23,429 nt of DNA from Helicobacteraceae bacterium (GCA_027061425.1 JALSUN010000197.1:1-23429), one strand, 5' to 3'; shown: positions 14,121 to 22,760, counted from the first letter of the stretch. Numbers and translations: made by a program. The notes: generated from the sequence alone by a model not told the origin.

Positions 14121-17100
14121 ATGCTAGCCAGTGAGATTACTGCACTCTTATGTGACAAAAAAAAGCTTTTAACTGAGGTCTATTTTGAGCTACAGACCTA
14201 TTTTGAGTCCAAATATGGTGCTGACACTGTTGTCTTTATGGAGATCGGGACCTTTTATGAGGTTTATGAAGTCAACAACGATGATATGCAGGTGGGTAAG
14301 GCTAAAGAGATGGCTGAACTGCTTAACATACAACTCACCAAGAAAAATAAAAGTATTGTAGAAAACTCGGTTAAAAACCCTCTTTTAGCAGGCGTACCTG
14401 CTGTCTCTTTTGAACGCTATTTGGCCCGCCTGATTCAAGAGAAAAAGTACACTATTGTGGTGATTCGACAAAAAGGAACACCACCTAAGGTGAGCCGCTT
14501 TGTTTCTCAAATCATCTCTCCGGGTACCAACTTTGACTACATGACTGACAACGAAGACAACTACATCGCCTCACTGGTGATAGACCAACATCGAGAGATT
14601 TTTTCAGTAGGTTACAGTGCCATCGATGTGACAACTGGAAAAACTTGGTTGTATGAGGCACATGGGACTTCTGAAGATCAGAGTTTTGCCTTAGATGAAA
14701 TTTTCAACTTACTTAATGTTCATAAAACTTCAGAAGTTGTTATTACTTTTTTAGAGGGGATAGAAAATCAAAAAGAGGTGCTGCGTTACCTTGAAATTGC
14801 AGACAGGTTTCACTACAGCATTAACAACACCCGTCATAAAATCAACTACCAAAATGAGCTTTTTCAAAACGTCTACAGCATACAGTCGCTCCTTTCACCT
14901 ATAGAGCATTTAGACTTAGAACGCTCTCCAATGATTTCAGAGTCTTTAGCGGCTTTAGTACATTTTGTGATAGAACATGATTATCACATCATCCAAAAGC
15001 TCTCACGTCCACAGCTCATAGATAACAAACGTTATATGTACTTGGGTAACAATGCCTTAGAACAGTTGGGTGTGATCTCAAAAGACCGTGATGAGATGAC
15101 CTTGTTTAAGCTCATAGACAAGTCGTGTACTGCTATTGGTAAACGTCTTTTAAAAGAGCGTCTGCTTAATCCTCTGATGGAAAAAGAGGAACTGACCCGC
15201 CGTTACAACCTGATAGACAAGGTGAATGCACACACCAGAACCTTGGATGAGACGCTTCGTGGGATTTATGATCTGGAGCGACTGGCACGGCGTATCAGTC
15301 TTGGTCGTCTGCACCCTTTTGAGATGAACTATGTTTATGAGTCTTTGAAGGGTGTTCAGGAGTTGATGGGTTACATCAGAAAACATAAAATTCAGAAAAC
15401 TCCTTTTGCAGAACAGGAGATCAACGAATTTATACGAGACATCAGTCAAAGTGTGGATTTAGAGACCTCGAGACGTTTTACTATGGCCACTATTGATGAG
15501 AACTTTTTGATGCGTGGGGTAGATGTGGGTATCGATGAACTGGTGGATGAAAATGCCTTGATGCTACAGACTTTTCACCGTATTATACTAGAAATAGAGA
15601 AGATGCTTTCAAGTGTGACAAGCTCAAATGGGGGCAGTTATGTGACACTAGGTCTCTTGGAAAAAGAGGGCTACTACATCGCCTTGAGTAAAAACCGCTG
15701 GTCGTTGATAGAGAAGGTTTTTAAAATACATAGCATAGAGATAGCGGGTGAAGTGGTGTTGTTTGAGAGCTTCAACATCAAAAAACTGACCAATAGTGTC
15801 AAAATAACGGCAGACATCACAGATCAACTCTCCGACAAGATCATGCGTAACCGTCTTAAGATCGTCGCCTTGGCCAAAGAGCGTTTTGTGAACCTGCAGG
15901 TACTGTTTGAAAGACGTTACACCATCTTGCTTGAGCGCATTATTCATTATGTGGCAGACCTCGACGTTGCGGTCAGTTCTGCCAAAACTGCCCAACTTTA
16001 CAACTATGCCCGTCCGACGATCGTTGATGTAAGAGATGATGAAAACTTCATGCAGATCATGGCACTGCGTCATCCACTGATAGAGATACAGGAGCGTCAA
16101 GGTATCTATGTACCAAATGACATCGTAATGGGGACACGAGACTATCTAGACTTGCCTTACCCTGAAACAGTGATGCTTGATGTCTCTGTACATGATGGTC
16201 ATGACATTAATGGGGTACTGCTTTATGGGATTAACTCTAGTGGTAAATCTTCATTGATGAAAAGTATCGGTATTGTAGTACTGTTGGCTCAGTCAGGCTT
16301 CTTTGTTCCGGCCAATGCGATGAAGTTTTCACTGTTTGATTCCATATTTACTCGTATTGTCTCTAAAGATAATTTGGCTAAGGGACTCTCTACCTTTGCT
16401 GTTGAGATGTTGGAACTTAAAAACATTTTTAAAAGAGCCTCACAGCATGCACTTGTCTTAGGAGATGAGATCTCTCATGGTACTGAGACACTCTCTGGTG
16501 TCTCGATCGTGGCGAGCGCTATCATGAAGTTGACCAAACTGCGCTCTATTTTTTTGTTTGCGACCCATCTGCATCAGTTGGCTACAATGCCTGAGATCAA
16601 AAAACTTAAAAATGTGGTCGACCTGCATCTGAGCGTGGAGTATGATGAGACTCAGGACAAGCTGCTCTTTAACCGTATTTTGCAAAGTGGAAGTGGTAGT
16701 TCTGTGTATGGTCTGGAATTTGCGAAGTCATTACATATGGATGAAGAGTTTTTAGCAAGTGCTAATAAAATCCGTAAACGTCTCTCTAATGATTTTGATG
16801 AGCTTGAACTGTTGGTGAAAAAACGAACCTCAAAGTACAACAAAGAGCTTTACGTTACTAAGTGTGTCGTCTGTGGCGCTATTGCTGAAGATGTACATCA
16901 CATCTCACATCAAGCCAGCTCTAACAGTGCGGGTTTTATAGGCCACTTTCATCAAGACCACCGCAGTAACCTAGTACCGCTGTGTAAAGAACATCATAGA
17001 GAGATCCATGATGGAAAGCTAAAAGTAAAAGGGTTTTTAATGACCTCAAATGGTTTAGAACTGGATTTTGAGTCGCAATTTGTAGAAGAGAAAAAAGAGC

Positions 17101-17174
17101 TTATTGAGCCAGAGATCAATACTGTTCAAAAAGTGGAAGATGAAAACAGTTCACTGGGGTGGGATGATTTTTAA
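14121..17174 (+). CDS. MutS7-type mismatch repair ATPase fused to HNH nuclease
   Basis: A 1017-residue MutS homologue. The N-terminal mismatch-recognition domain keeps the Phe-x-Glu motif (F45-Y46-E47 in GTFYEVYEV). Connector, lever and clamp regions follow to about 650. The ATPase has an unusual Walker A, GINSSGKSS (703-711, K709; usual form GPNMGGKST), and Walker B LVLGDEISHGTET (D782/E783). The C-terminus carries an HNH nuclease domain: CVVC (915-918), HH (926-927) and NLVPLCKEHHREIH (from 950), with paired cysteines for structural zinc. This domain order defines MutS7, the subfamily reported from epsilonproteobacteria, octocoral mitochondria and large DNA viruses. It may recognise and nick mismatched DNA without MutL. 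The gene is single, with its own promoter, divergent from the PAS gene. Confidence 0.95.
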   Translation: MLASEITALLCDKKKLLTEVYFELQTYFESKYGADTVVFMEIGTFYEVYEVNNDDMQVGKAKEMAELLNIQLTKKNKSIVENSVKNPLLAGVPAVSFERYLARLIQEKKYTIVVIRQKGTPPKVSRFVSQIISPGTNFDYMTDNEDNYIASLVIDQHREIFSVGYSAIDVTTGKTWLYEAHGTSEDQSFALDEIFNLLNVHKTSEVVITFLEGIENQKEVLRYLEIADRFHYSINNTRHKINYQNELFQNVYSIQSLLSPIEHLDLERSPMISESLAALVHFVIEHDYHIIQKLSRPQLIDNKRYMYLGNNALEQLGVISKDRDEMTLFKLIDKSCTAIGKRLLKERLLNPLMEKEELTRRYNLIDKVNAHTRTLDETLRGIYDLERLARRISLGRLHPFEMNYVYESLKGVQELMGYIRKHKIQKTPFAEQEINEFIRDISQSVDLETSRRFTMATIDENFLMRGVDVGIDELVDENALMLQTFHRIILEIEKMLSSVTSSNGGSYVTLGLLEKEGYYIALSKNRWSLIEKVFKIHSIEIAGEVVLFESFNIKKLTNSVKITADITDQLSDKIMRNRLKIVALAKERFVNLQVLFERRYTILLERIIHYVADLDVAVSSAKTAQLYNYARPTIVDVRDDENFMQIMALRHPLIEIQERQGIYVPNDIVMGTRDYLDLPYPETVMLDVSVHDGHDINGVLLYGINSSGKSSLMKSIGIVVLLAQSGFFVPANAMKFSLFDSIFTRIVSKDNLAKGLSTFAVEMLELKNIFKRASQHALVLGDEISHGTETLSGVSIVASAIMKLTKLRSIFLFATHLHQLATMPEIKKLKNVVDLHLSVEYDETQDKLLFNRILQSGSGSSVYGLEFAKSLHMDEEFLASANKIRKRLSNDFDELELLVKKRTSKYNKELYVTKCVVCGAIAEDVHHISHQASSNSAGFIGHFHQDHRSNLVPLCKEHHREIHDGKLKVKGFLMTSNGLELDFESQFVEEKKELIEPEINTVQKVEDENSSLGWDDF

Positions 17175-17199
17175 GTCTCTGCAATAGGTAGTAAGTCTG

Positions 17200-17517
17200 T
17201 TATTTATGTGTTTGTAGATGATTTAACATATTTTGGGTCTGAGTATGCAACTGTGGCAAGATCCACTCCATATAGTTTCCCAAATCGCACTGTTCTCCTA
17301 GAACCTGCTCTTGTTTTGCTGTACAGCTGTTTGGATAGGCAACAAGGTTTAACTCTTCAGTCATCAGGTAGAGACTCATCACAAGGTGTTCTTCATTTTG
17401 TTCATAAGCTTTTTGTGCTATTTGGAGCGAATGGTAGGCTTGATAGTAATAGTAGGTTGTACAGGTTAATGTAAAAGACAGTAGTAACAAAAATGTCAAG
17501 GTGAAATAATTTTTCAT
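17200..17517 (-). CDS. Small membrane-anchored protein of unknown function
   Basis: A 105-residue frame I do not recognise. Residues 4-22 form a strong hydrophobic segment (YFTLTFLLLLSFTLTC), either an uncleaved anchor or a signal peptide. The cysteine at 19 is preceded by LT and does not make a good lipobox. The remainder is Tyr/Gln/Glu/His-rich and mostly helical, with two more cysteines (in PNSCTAK and GEQCDLG) that could form a disulfide, so it is probably periplasmic. It is convergent with the MutS7 gene, 25 bp away. No good Shine-Dalgarno is visible before the ATG at 17517, which lowers confidence. A shadow frame on the other strand is less protein-like. Confidence 0.55.
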   Translation of the reverse strand: MKNYFTLTFLLLLSFTLTCTTYYYYQAYHSLQIAQKAYEQNEEHLVMSLYLMTEELNLVAYPNSCTAKQEQVLGEQCDLGNYMEWILPQLHTQTQNMLNHLQTHK

Positions 17518-17613
17518 AGTTAATACTTTATCACAATAAATAATTATTTATCTTTAAGGTGCCCACAACAAAGATATTTGTGCCATCACACAGAAATACA
17601 ACCATTTTTACGG

Positions 17614-17619
17614 TATGAT
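17614..17619 (+). promoter_or_regulatory. -10 box of the small lipoprotein-dapE pair
   Basis: TATGAT 25 bp before the preferred ATG at 17644. AGAGGGA at 17632-17638 is the ribosome-binding site. Confidence 0.45.
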
Positions 17620-17643
17620 TTGCTTAAAAAAAGAGGGATTAAA

Positions 17644-17985
17644 ATGAAGAAAATTATAAGTTTAGCTTTAGTTGCTACAACATTTTTACTAGTTGGATGT
17701 ACTCAAGAACAGCAAAATAGAATGAGCCATGGTATCCAAAACTGGACGGGTACAAATGGTATTATGGAAATCTATGCTGGAGATAAAGTGGTGATGCGTT
17801 TTTTAAAAGTAGACAAGATGACGACAGGAATAGGGCGTAATGATGGTGAGAAACGTGCCTATCGTTACAGTTATGGCTATTTTGATGCGAACATGAACTA
17901 TAAAGTTGATGAGGGCGAGAAGAAGGTCTATTTTGAAGTGAGTGACTATACCAACTACGTTTTTTATGAAAATCCATACTTTTAG
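17644..17985 (+). CDS. Small lipoprotein of unknown function
   Basis: A 113-residue lipoprotein. The signal peptide MKKIISLALVATTFLLVG leads to the lipidated C19. The mature part (about 95 residues) is rich in Tyr, Asp, Lys and Gly with short beta-strand-like stretches (GIMEIYAGDKVVMRFLKV, YRYSYGYFDANMNYKVD, KVYFEVSDYTNYVFYE). It has no motif I recognise. The frame is open back to 17578, but the ATG at 17644 begins a proper signal peptide and follows AGAGGGA by five bases, so it is chosen. The gene ends eight bases before the dapE start and its stop codon overlaps the dapE ribosome-binding site, so the two are probably co-transcribed. Confidence 0.8.
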   Translation: MKKIISLALVATTFLLVGCTQEQQNRMSHGIQNWTGTNGIMEIYAGDKVVMRFLKVDKMTTGIGRNDGEKRAYRYSYGYFDANMNYKVDEGEKKVYFEVSDYTNYVFYENPYF

Positions 17986-17993
17986 GCAGATCT

Positions 17994-19088
17994 TTGCAAC
18001 TTATACCACTATTTAAAAAATTAATTCAAGCCAAAAGTGAGACACCAGACGATGGGGGTCTTCTTGACTTTATTGTCACCTATCTTCCCGATTATACAGC
18101 GGTACGACTAGACAGAAATGGAGTGAAGAACCTCTTTATCTATAAAACCTTTAGTGTGGGCGAGCATCTCTGTTTTGCAGGGCATGTTGATGTGGTTCCT
18201 GCTGGGGAAGGGTGGAGTGTAGATCCCTATGGTGCTATAGAACAAGATGGCTATATTTACGGTCGTGGCACACAAGACATGAAGTCTGGCGTAAGTGCTT
18301 TTTTACAGGCAGTAAAAGAGACCACAACATTTAAAGGGACGCTTTCTCTTCTTTTAACATCAGATGAAGAGGGACCTGCAAAAGATGGCACTTTAGCGGT
18401 TTTAGACTATCTTAAAGTAGAAAACATGATGCCTAATGCCTGCATTGTGGCGGAACCGACTTGCGAAACTGTTTTTGGAGATGCCATTAAAATAGGGCGT
18501 AGAGGTTCTATCAATGGGGTCATTGAAAAACATGGAAAACAGGGGCATGCTGCCTACCCTGAAAAAGCGCACAACCCCATCCATAAAGTAGCAGAGGTCT
18601 TACACCACATGGCGGGTGTGAACTTGGATGAGGGTGATGAGAACTTCTCTCCAAGCAAGTTTGTTGTAACGGACATTAGAGCAGGTATGGAAGTGACCAA
18701 TGTAACACCGGGTAAGTTGAAGATGATGTTTAATGTCAGAAACTCAACTAACACCGACCAAAAAAGTATAGAGGCCTTCGTTCACAAGTACTTTTCTGAG
18801 ATGAAATATACTTTGAAACTTGACCAGTCTGCTTATCCATTTATGACCGATCCCAACACTAAAATCGTACGTACGATAGACAGTGCTATTGAGAAGGTAA
18901 CGGGTGTAAAACCCAAACACTCTACAGCAGGCGGTACTTCTGATGCACGTTACATCGCACCTTGTGGTGTAGATGTCATAGAATTCGGTGTCCGAAACGA
19001 CACAATACATGCTCCAAACGAGCGCACTACAGCCAAAGAAGTGGAAGACTTATGTACTGTTTTTAAAGAAGTGATTAGAACTTTTTAA
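17994..19088 (+). CDS. dapE: Succinyl-diaminopimelate desuccinylase
   Basis: A 364-residue M20-family zinc hydrolase. It cleaves N-succinyl-LL-2,6-diaminopimelate to LL-diaminopimelate and succinate in the lysine/peptidoglycan precursor pathway, in the cytoplasm. Metal ligands and catalytic residues are visible: H64 and D66 in FAGHVDVVP, D95 in GRGTQDMKSG, the Glu pair in TSDEEGPAKDGT, EPT, and a late His in NDTIHAPNE. The dimerisation domain has IGRRGSINGVIEKHGKQGHAAYP, and TAGGTSDARYI matches the substrate-binding loop. Length is normal (E. coli about 375). The start is TTG at 17994 with AGG seven bases upstream inside the preceding gene's stop region. DapE is favoured over related ArgE by the GGTSD loop and the EEGPAKDGT stretch. 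Confidence 0.93.
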   Translation: MQLIPLFKKLIQAKSETPDDGGLLDFIVTYLPDYTAVRLDRNGVKNLFIYKTFSVGEHLCFAGHVDVVPAGEGWSVDPYGAIEQDGYIYGRGTQDMKSGVSAFLQAVKETTTFKGTLSLLLTSDEEGPAKDGTLAVLDYLKVENMMPNACIVAEPTCETVFGDAIKIGRRGSINGVIEKHGKQGHAAYPEKAHNPIHKVAEVLHHMAGVNLDEGDENFSPSKFVVTDIRAGMEVTNVTPGKLKMMFNVRNSTNTDQKSIEAFVHKYFSEMKYTLKLDQSAYPFMTDPNTKIVRTIDSAIEKVTGVKPKHSTAGGTSDARYIAPCGVDVIEFGVRNDTIHAPNERTTAKEVEDLCTVFKEVIRTF

Positions 19089-19117
19089 CTTTATATCTTA
19101 CTGTGCTGTTTCAGCCC

Positions 19118-19146
19118 TTGTATCTAAAGTTCTATTTGGCTATAAT
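19118..19146 (+). promoter_or_regulatory. Sigma-70-type promoter of rpsO
   Basis: TTGTAT (19118-19123), a 17-bp spacer and TATAAT (19141-19146), the best complete -35/-10 pair in the window, as suits a ribosomal protein gene. Confidence 0.75.
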
Positions 19147-19162
19147 GCGCCTTCAACATTCG

Positions 19163-19176
19163 ACAGCATCTGCTGT
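19163..19176 (+). promoter_or_regulatory. Leader hairpin of rpsO
   Basis: ACAGC, loop ATCT, GCTGT, followed by TTTTA, in the leader about 35 bases before the start codon. S15 represses its own mRNA through leader structures in several bacteria, so an autoregulatory role is possible, but the fold here is short and this is inference. Confidence 0.4.
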
Positions 19177-19210
19177 TTTATGAAATTTATATACCCTTAT
19201 GGAGGCTATT

Positions 19211-19486
19211 ATGGCTTTAACTGTGGCGAAAAAACAAGAAATTGTAAGCAAATTCGGAAAAACTGAGACTGATACTGGTTCAACAGAAGTACAAATTGCA
19301 CTACTTAGTGCACGTATTGCGGAGCTAACTGAGCACCTAAAATCATTCAAAAAAGATCATGCATCACGTCTTGGTCTTTTGAAGCTTGTTGGTCAGCGTC
19401 GTCGTTTGATGCGTTACCTTAAGCGTACAGACAGAGCGTCTTACCTTACAACGATTGAAGCACTTTCAATCCGCGACAACATCTAA
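19211..19486 (+). CDS. rpsO: 30S ribosomal protein S15
   Basis: A 91-residue protein matching S15 along its whole length (usual length 88-91). Characteristic segments are GKTETDTGSTEVQIALLSARI, LKSFKKDHASRLGLLKLVGQ and RRRLMRYLKRTD; the conserved His and Asp-Ser-like residues contact 16S rRNA helices 20-22. S15 is a primary binder in assembly of the small-subunit platform. A frame is open from an ATG at 19199, but GGAGG (19201-19205) lies between it and the ATG at 19211, five bases before the latter, so 19211 is the start. It is a single-gene unit with its own promoter and terminator. Confidence 0.98.
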   Translation: MALTVAKKQEIVSKFGKTETDTGSTEVQIALLSARIAELTEHLKSFKKDHASRLGLLKLVGQRRRLMRYLKRTDRASYLTTIEALSIRDNI

Positions 19487-19492
19487 ATTTGT

Positions 19493-19517
19493 ATGCAGTG
19501 CTTGCACTGCATCTTTC
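19493..19517 (+). terminator. Terminator after rpsO
   Basis: Perfect eight-base-pair stem ATGCAGTG (19493-19500) with CACTGCAT (19505-19512), tetraloop CTTG, then CTTTC. It lies just after the stop codon. The T-tract is short, so efficiency is uncertain. Confidence 0.7.
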
Positions 19518-19709
19518 AAAATCCTTCTACAAATAAACTTTTAAAATAATTTTTATTAATATCTAACATCTTCTATCTCCCTTTTAAAATACCTCGTAAT
19601 TAGCAATATTTATCGGAATATAGGCGCATATATGCTATAAATACTATTACAGTTTAAAAAGTTTTGTTAACTGTTTAAAGATGTGTGCAATAATTTTTGA
19701 TAGGTATCT

Positions 19710-21002
19710 ATGATTTTAAAATATGTTTTCATACTACTTCTGTCTGTTGGTACTTTAAGTGCTCAGACGCAGATTAATACAAGTAGACCTTATAAAGCGG
19801 TTATAAGTAAAACTGCATGCGCAAAGAGTGAAAAATCTGCCATTATCAAAGTTGATGTTCTTCTTGAAAAAATTGTAGGCATCCCCTCTAAACACCTGTA
19901 TACAAAAAATGTATACATACGTAAAAGTAAAAACAGTCGTGGTGCTTACTGTGTTGAAGGTGTGGTCACGAAGGCAGGGTTTAAACTTTATGATAAACAG
20001 TTACAAGCGCAGTATGAAGAGATCATGGGTGAGATAGAAGATCTTAATGATGGTATATCGTATGCTAATAAGCCCAAAGAAGTCACCCGTCTTTATCAAA
20101 GTGTTGTTCGCTATAACAAGAAGTTAAAAAAAGCAAAGTCTCTGAGTGCTATGGATGCGATGTATATCAATGAAACAGAGGCCTCTCTAAGTGCTATGAT
20201 CAATGCTATACCTGTTGTGACTTTTAACGTTAAAGGGTGTAAAAACAGGTTTAAGGTAGGGTGTAAACTGGTGTTTGTCTCCTCTTTTGAAGATGACTCA
20301 TCAAAAGTTCAGTATAACTGGAATTTTGGTGACGGTAAGAAATCTGAACATAAAAATCCCATTCACAAATACAAGCATGCTGGAAAATACACGGTCTCTC
20401 TGCGTATTACAGATGGTGGAAAGAAGTTTGCACAAGTCAGTAAAAACATCATCGTTCGTGCGCAACCCAAATCTAAGCCTAAAGTCCATTATAAACCTAC
20501 TGCTGACTTCAGTATGTCTAAAAACATCTTTGTTGATAAAGAGAGTGTATCTTTTGTAAACCTCTCTGCAGCAAAAGGATCAGAGATCAAAACTTACGCT
20601 TGGAATTTTGGTGATGGTAGTCACTCTGATCTTAAGTCACCATTACATACCTATATGAAAAGTGGGCATTATAAAGTGCGTCTAAAAGTGACAAACAAAG
20701 AGGGTCTAAGCAGTACAGCAGAAGAGACTATAGATGTTGTGCATCCAGCTATTGTTTTTGCTACTGATGGTCGTAAGTATAACCGTGTTGTTCGAAAGTT
20801 TGGACAAGCCAAGAAGGCTATTATAAAAAAGGGTGTACTCACCAAAGCATACCAATATGGAAATGATTGGCTCTTGGTGAAACAGAATAAGGTTGAGTGT
20901 CGTATAAAAGGGAGTGAGTTTAAAACCAATCTTATGGGTAATCCTAAAAATTGTCGTTGGTATGAAAAACATGTGAAGAGTGGCATGTATAACCTACAAT
21001 AA
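19710..21002 (+). CDS. Exported protein with two PKD domains and a shared C-terminal domain
   Basis: A 430-residue protein with a cleavable signal peptide (1-18, ending VGTLSA before QTQ). An N-terminal region (about 20-180) has paired cysteines and a helical part. Two PKD Ig-like domains follow, at about 180-250 and 262-345, each with the WNFGDG motif (WNFGDGK, WNFGDGS) and a following H-Y/KY-AGKYTVSL or SGHYKVRL strand. A C-terminal domain of about 80 residues contains GNDWLLVKQNKVECR and NPKNCRWYEKH. PKD domains serve binding or spacing at cell surfaces. The next gene is a full-length paralogue. AGG at 19702-19704 precedes the ATG by five bases. Function unknown; an envelope role is inferred. 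Confidence 0.85.
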   Translation: MILKYVFILLLSVGTLSAQTQINTSRPYKAVISKTACAKSEKSAIIKVDVLLEKIVGIPSKHLYTKNVYIRKSKNSRGAYCVEGVVTKAGFKLYDKQLQAQYEEIMGEIEDLNDGISYANKPKEVTRLYQSVVRYNKKLKKAKSLSAMDAMYINETEASLSAMINAIPVVTFNVKGCKNRFKVGCKLVFVSSFEDDSSKVQYNWNFGDGKKSEHKNPIHKYKHAGKYTVSLRITDGGKKFAQVSKNIIVRAQPKSKPKVHYKPTADFSMSKNIFVDKESVSFVNLSAAKGSEIKTYAWNFGDGSHSDLKSPLHTYMKSGHYKVRLKVTNKEGLSSTAEETIDVVHPAIVFATDGRKYNRVVRKFGQAKKAIIKKGVLTKAYQYGNDWLLVKQNKVECRIKGSEFKTNLMGNPKNCRWYEKHVKSGMYNLQ

Positions 21003-21079
21003 CGATATATTTTAAGAGATTAGGGCATAATCTTACAAATTTTAGCTGTGGCTGGTTCTATATAAGACGAGGATATCAA

Positions 21080-22348
21080 GTGAATATTATATATATGCGT
21101 ATTTTAATTGTATTGATGCTCTTTGTATTTTGGGGTTGTAGTAGTAAAAAAACGCCCATGCCTACATCAGCCTCTACATCTGTCATTATGATGAGTGTCT
21201 GTAAAGAGACTGCTAAAAATGCAAAAAATGCTGTCAGCGAACAGCTAATGCAGAAGATTCCTGCAGAGTTATATTTAAAAATCGAATTTCAAGCTTATCA
21301 AAAAGAGAAAGAAAATTGCTACAGAGCCTGGATAAGTCAAGAGAACTGGTCTTCATATTTGCAAGAACTTAAAAGCCTCTACGACGCGCAACAATTAGTA
21401 CTTTCTGAATATAATAACAGTATCGTTTTTAGTAAAAAAGAGCAAAAGATAGATGATTGGTTGCAGAAAAGTAAAGCCTACAATAATAATTTGGAAATAC
21501 TGCGAAAGATCCAACCGATCTCACTTCACGAACTGGATGATAACAGGACAAAACTTTTAGATGAGATCAATGCCTTTCCCTCTATTTTAATGCTCTACAA
21601 GCCCTGTGCTAGAAATACCAACTACAGATGTAATGTCGCTTTTCGCTCACAAGTAGATGATGAATCTCAGCAGTTAAAGTTTTTGTGGAGTTTTGGAGAT
21701 GGATCAACATCGCAAAAGCATCAACCTCTTCATATGTTCACTAAAAGTGGAGAGTACACAGTCTCTCTTAAAGTAACAGACCCGAACGAGGCCAGCGGTG
21801 TCTCTAAAGTAGTGGTTTTGGTCAAGCCTACATCAAAACCTATCGCCAGATTTAAAGTCTCTTCAGAACATTATGAGGTAGGAGAAGCAGTACACTTTAA
21901 AAATAGATCATCAGTGCAAATAGGAAAGATACAGAGATACAACTGGTCTTATGGAGATGGGACTTACTCTAAAAAGCGCGATGGTAAACATTATTATAAA
22001 AGTGCAGGGCATTATGTTGTACGTTTAAAGGTCTGTAGTCAAAAAAAGCAGTGTTCTAGTGTAAAACATACCCTTCAAATTATAAAGCCTAAAAATTCTA
22101 TAGACGTTAAAAAAGGTTCAAAAATAGAAGATTATATAAAATCACATGGTCCAGCAGTTGAAAAAAGTGTTAAAGAAGGGGCTTTGATGTCAGCGTATTT
22201 ATATGATGATATTTGGCTTTTGGTCAAGAGAGGTAAAATTGTCTGCGCTGTTCGTAAACAAGGACTCTCTAATAACCTTTTGGGAGAGCCTAAAAAGTGT
22301 TATTGGCATGAAAGACACTCTAGTGAGTTTATGGTAGAACTAAAATAG
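21080..22348 (+). CDS. PKD-domain lipoprotein, paralogue of the preceding gene
   Basis: A 422-residue lipoprotein: signal peptide with lipobox FVFWG before C20, then SSKK. It matches the preceding gene from end to end: an N-terminal helical region with cysteines, two PKD domains at about 184-250 and 255-335 (WSFGDGS and WSYGDGT), and the same C-terminal domain (DDIWLLVKRGKIVCA, EPKKCYWHERH). The start is GTG at 21080, because GAGGA (21069-21073) is six bases upstream; the ATG at 21095 is too far from it. The 77-bp gap to the previous gene has no terminator, so co-transcription is likely. One partner is soluble or periplasmic and this one membrane-bound, suggesting duplication with changed location. 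Function unknown. Confidence 0.85.
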   Translation: MNIIYMRILIVLMLFVFWGCSSKKTPMPTSASTSVIMMSVCKETAKNAKNAVSEQLMQKIPAELYLKIEFQAYQKEKENCYRAWISQENWSSYLQELKSLYDAQQLVLSEYNNSIVFSKKEQKIDDWLQKSKAYNNNLEILRKIQPISLHELDDNRTKLLDEINAFPSILMLYKPCARNTNYRCNVAFRSQVDDESQQLKFLWSFGDGSTSQKHQPLHMFTKSGEYTVSLKVTDPNEASGVSKVVVLVKPTSKPIARFKVSSEHYEVGEAVHFKNRSSVQIGKIQRYNWSYGDGTYSKKRDGKHYYKSAGHYVVRLKVCSQKKQCSSVKHTLQIIKPKNSIDVKKGSKIEDYIKSHGPAVEKSVKEGALMSAYLYDDIWLLVKRGKIVCAVRKQGLSNNLLGEPKKCYWHERHSSEFMVELK

Positions 22349-22352
22349 CTTG

Positions 22353-22728
22353 TTATTTAACTGCTTGATAGTTCACAAGAAACTCTGAAATAGTTTTCAT
22401 CTCTTCACTGCTTACGTTTTTCTTCACGGAAGGCATGAAACCAAAGTACTCTTTAGTAGCTTTAGGAAAGAGCATCTTCTCTTCACTTGGCGATAGGGCG
22501 TAATCATAGATAAACTGACGTTGTTGTGCTTGTGTTTTGCAGGCGCCTCTCACTTTTTGATGATGCCCACATCGGTGCTCCACCCATTTTCCCTTGGTGA
22601 GATGGCCAGAATTTGAGGTCAAAAGATGGTATGTGGCACAATGCTTGTCAACAAGTTGTTCACCAGTTGGGTGGCTAAAGTATTGCAGTTGTGAGTAAAA
22701 TGAGACTTGTAATAAGAGCTTTTTTCAT
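22353..22728 (-). pseudogene. Decayed class I cytochrome c gene
   Basis: The minus strand from ATG at 22728 gives a signal peptide (MKKALITSLILLTTAIL) that hits TAG at 22677-22675. Moving one base (removing one T of TTT) continues it as SHPTGEQLVDKHCATYH, where a small cytochrome c should have CxxCH; the second Cys is Tyr (TAC for TGC). Further on, adding one base to each of three short runs (AAAA, GGG and AAAAA between about 22550 and 22600) turns KGKWVEHRCGHHQKVRG into KGKMGGAPMWGIIKKVRG, the pattern expected in this family. The three changes cancel, so the last part (SPSEEKMLFPKATKEYFGFMPSVKK, with the axial-ligand-type MPS) is in frame. An 89-codon open frame from TTG at 22622 remains, but it lacks the haem site and signal peptide. 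Confidence 0.75.
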
Positions 22729-22760
22729 ATTATTTTATTTGGTTATAGTAATGATAATAT

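Noticed and set aside
22353..22622. 89-codon minus-strand frame as an independent small protein with Cys/His motif (HRCGHHQ)
   Set aside because: The Cys/His cluster is a frameshift artefact of a cytochrome sequence; upstream haem-site and signal-peptide remnants and a family-like reading in another frame show it is the tail of a broken gene.
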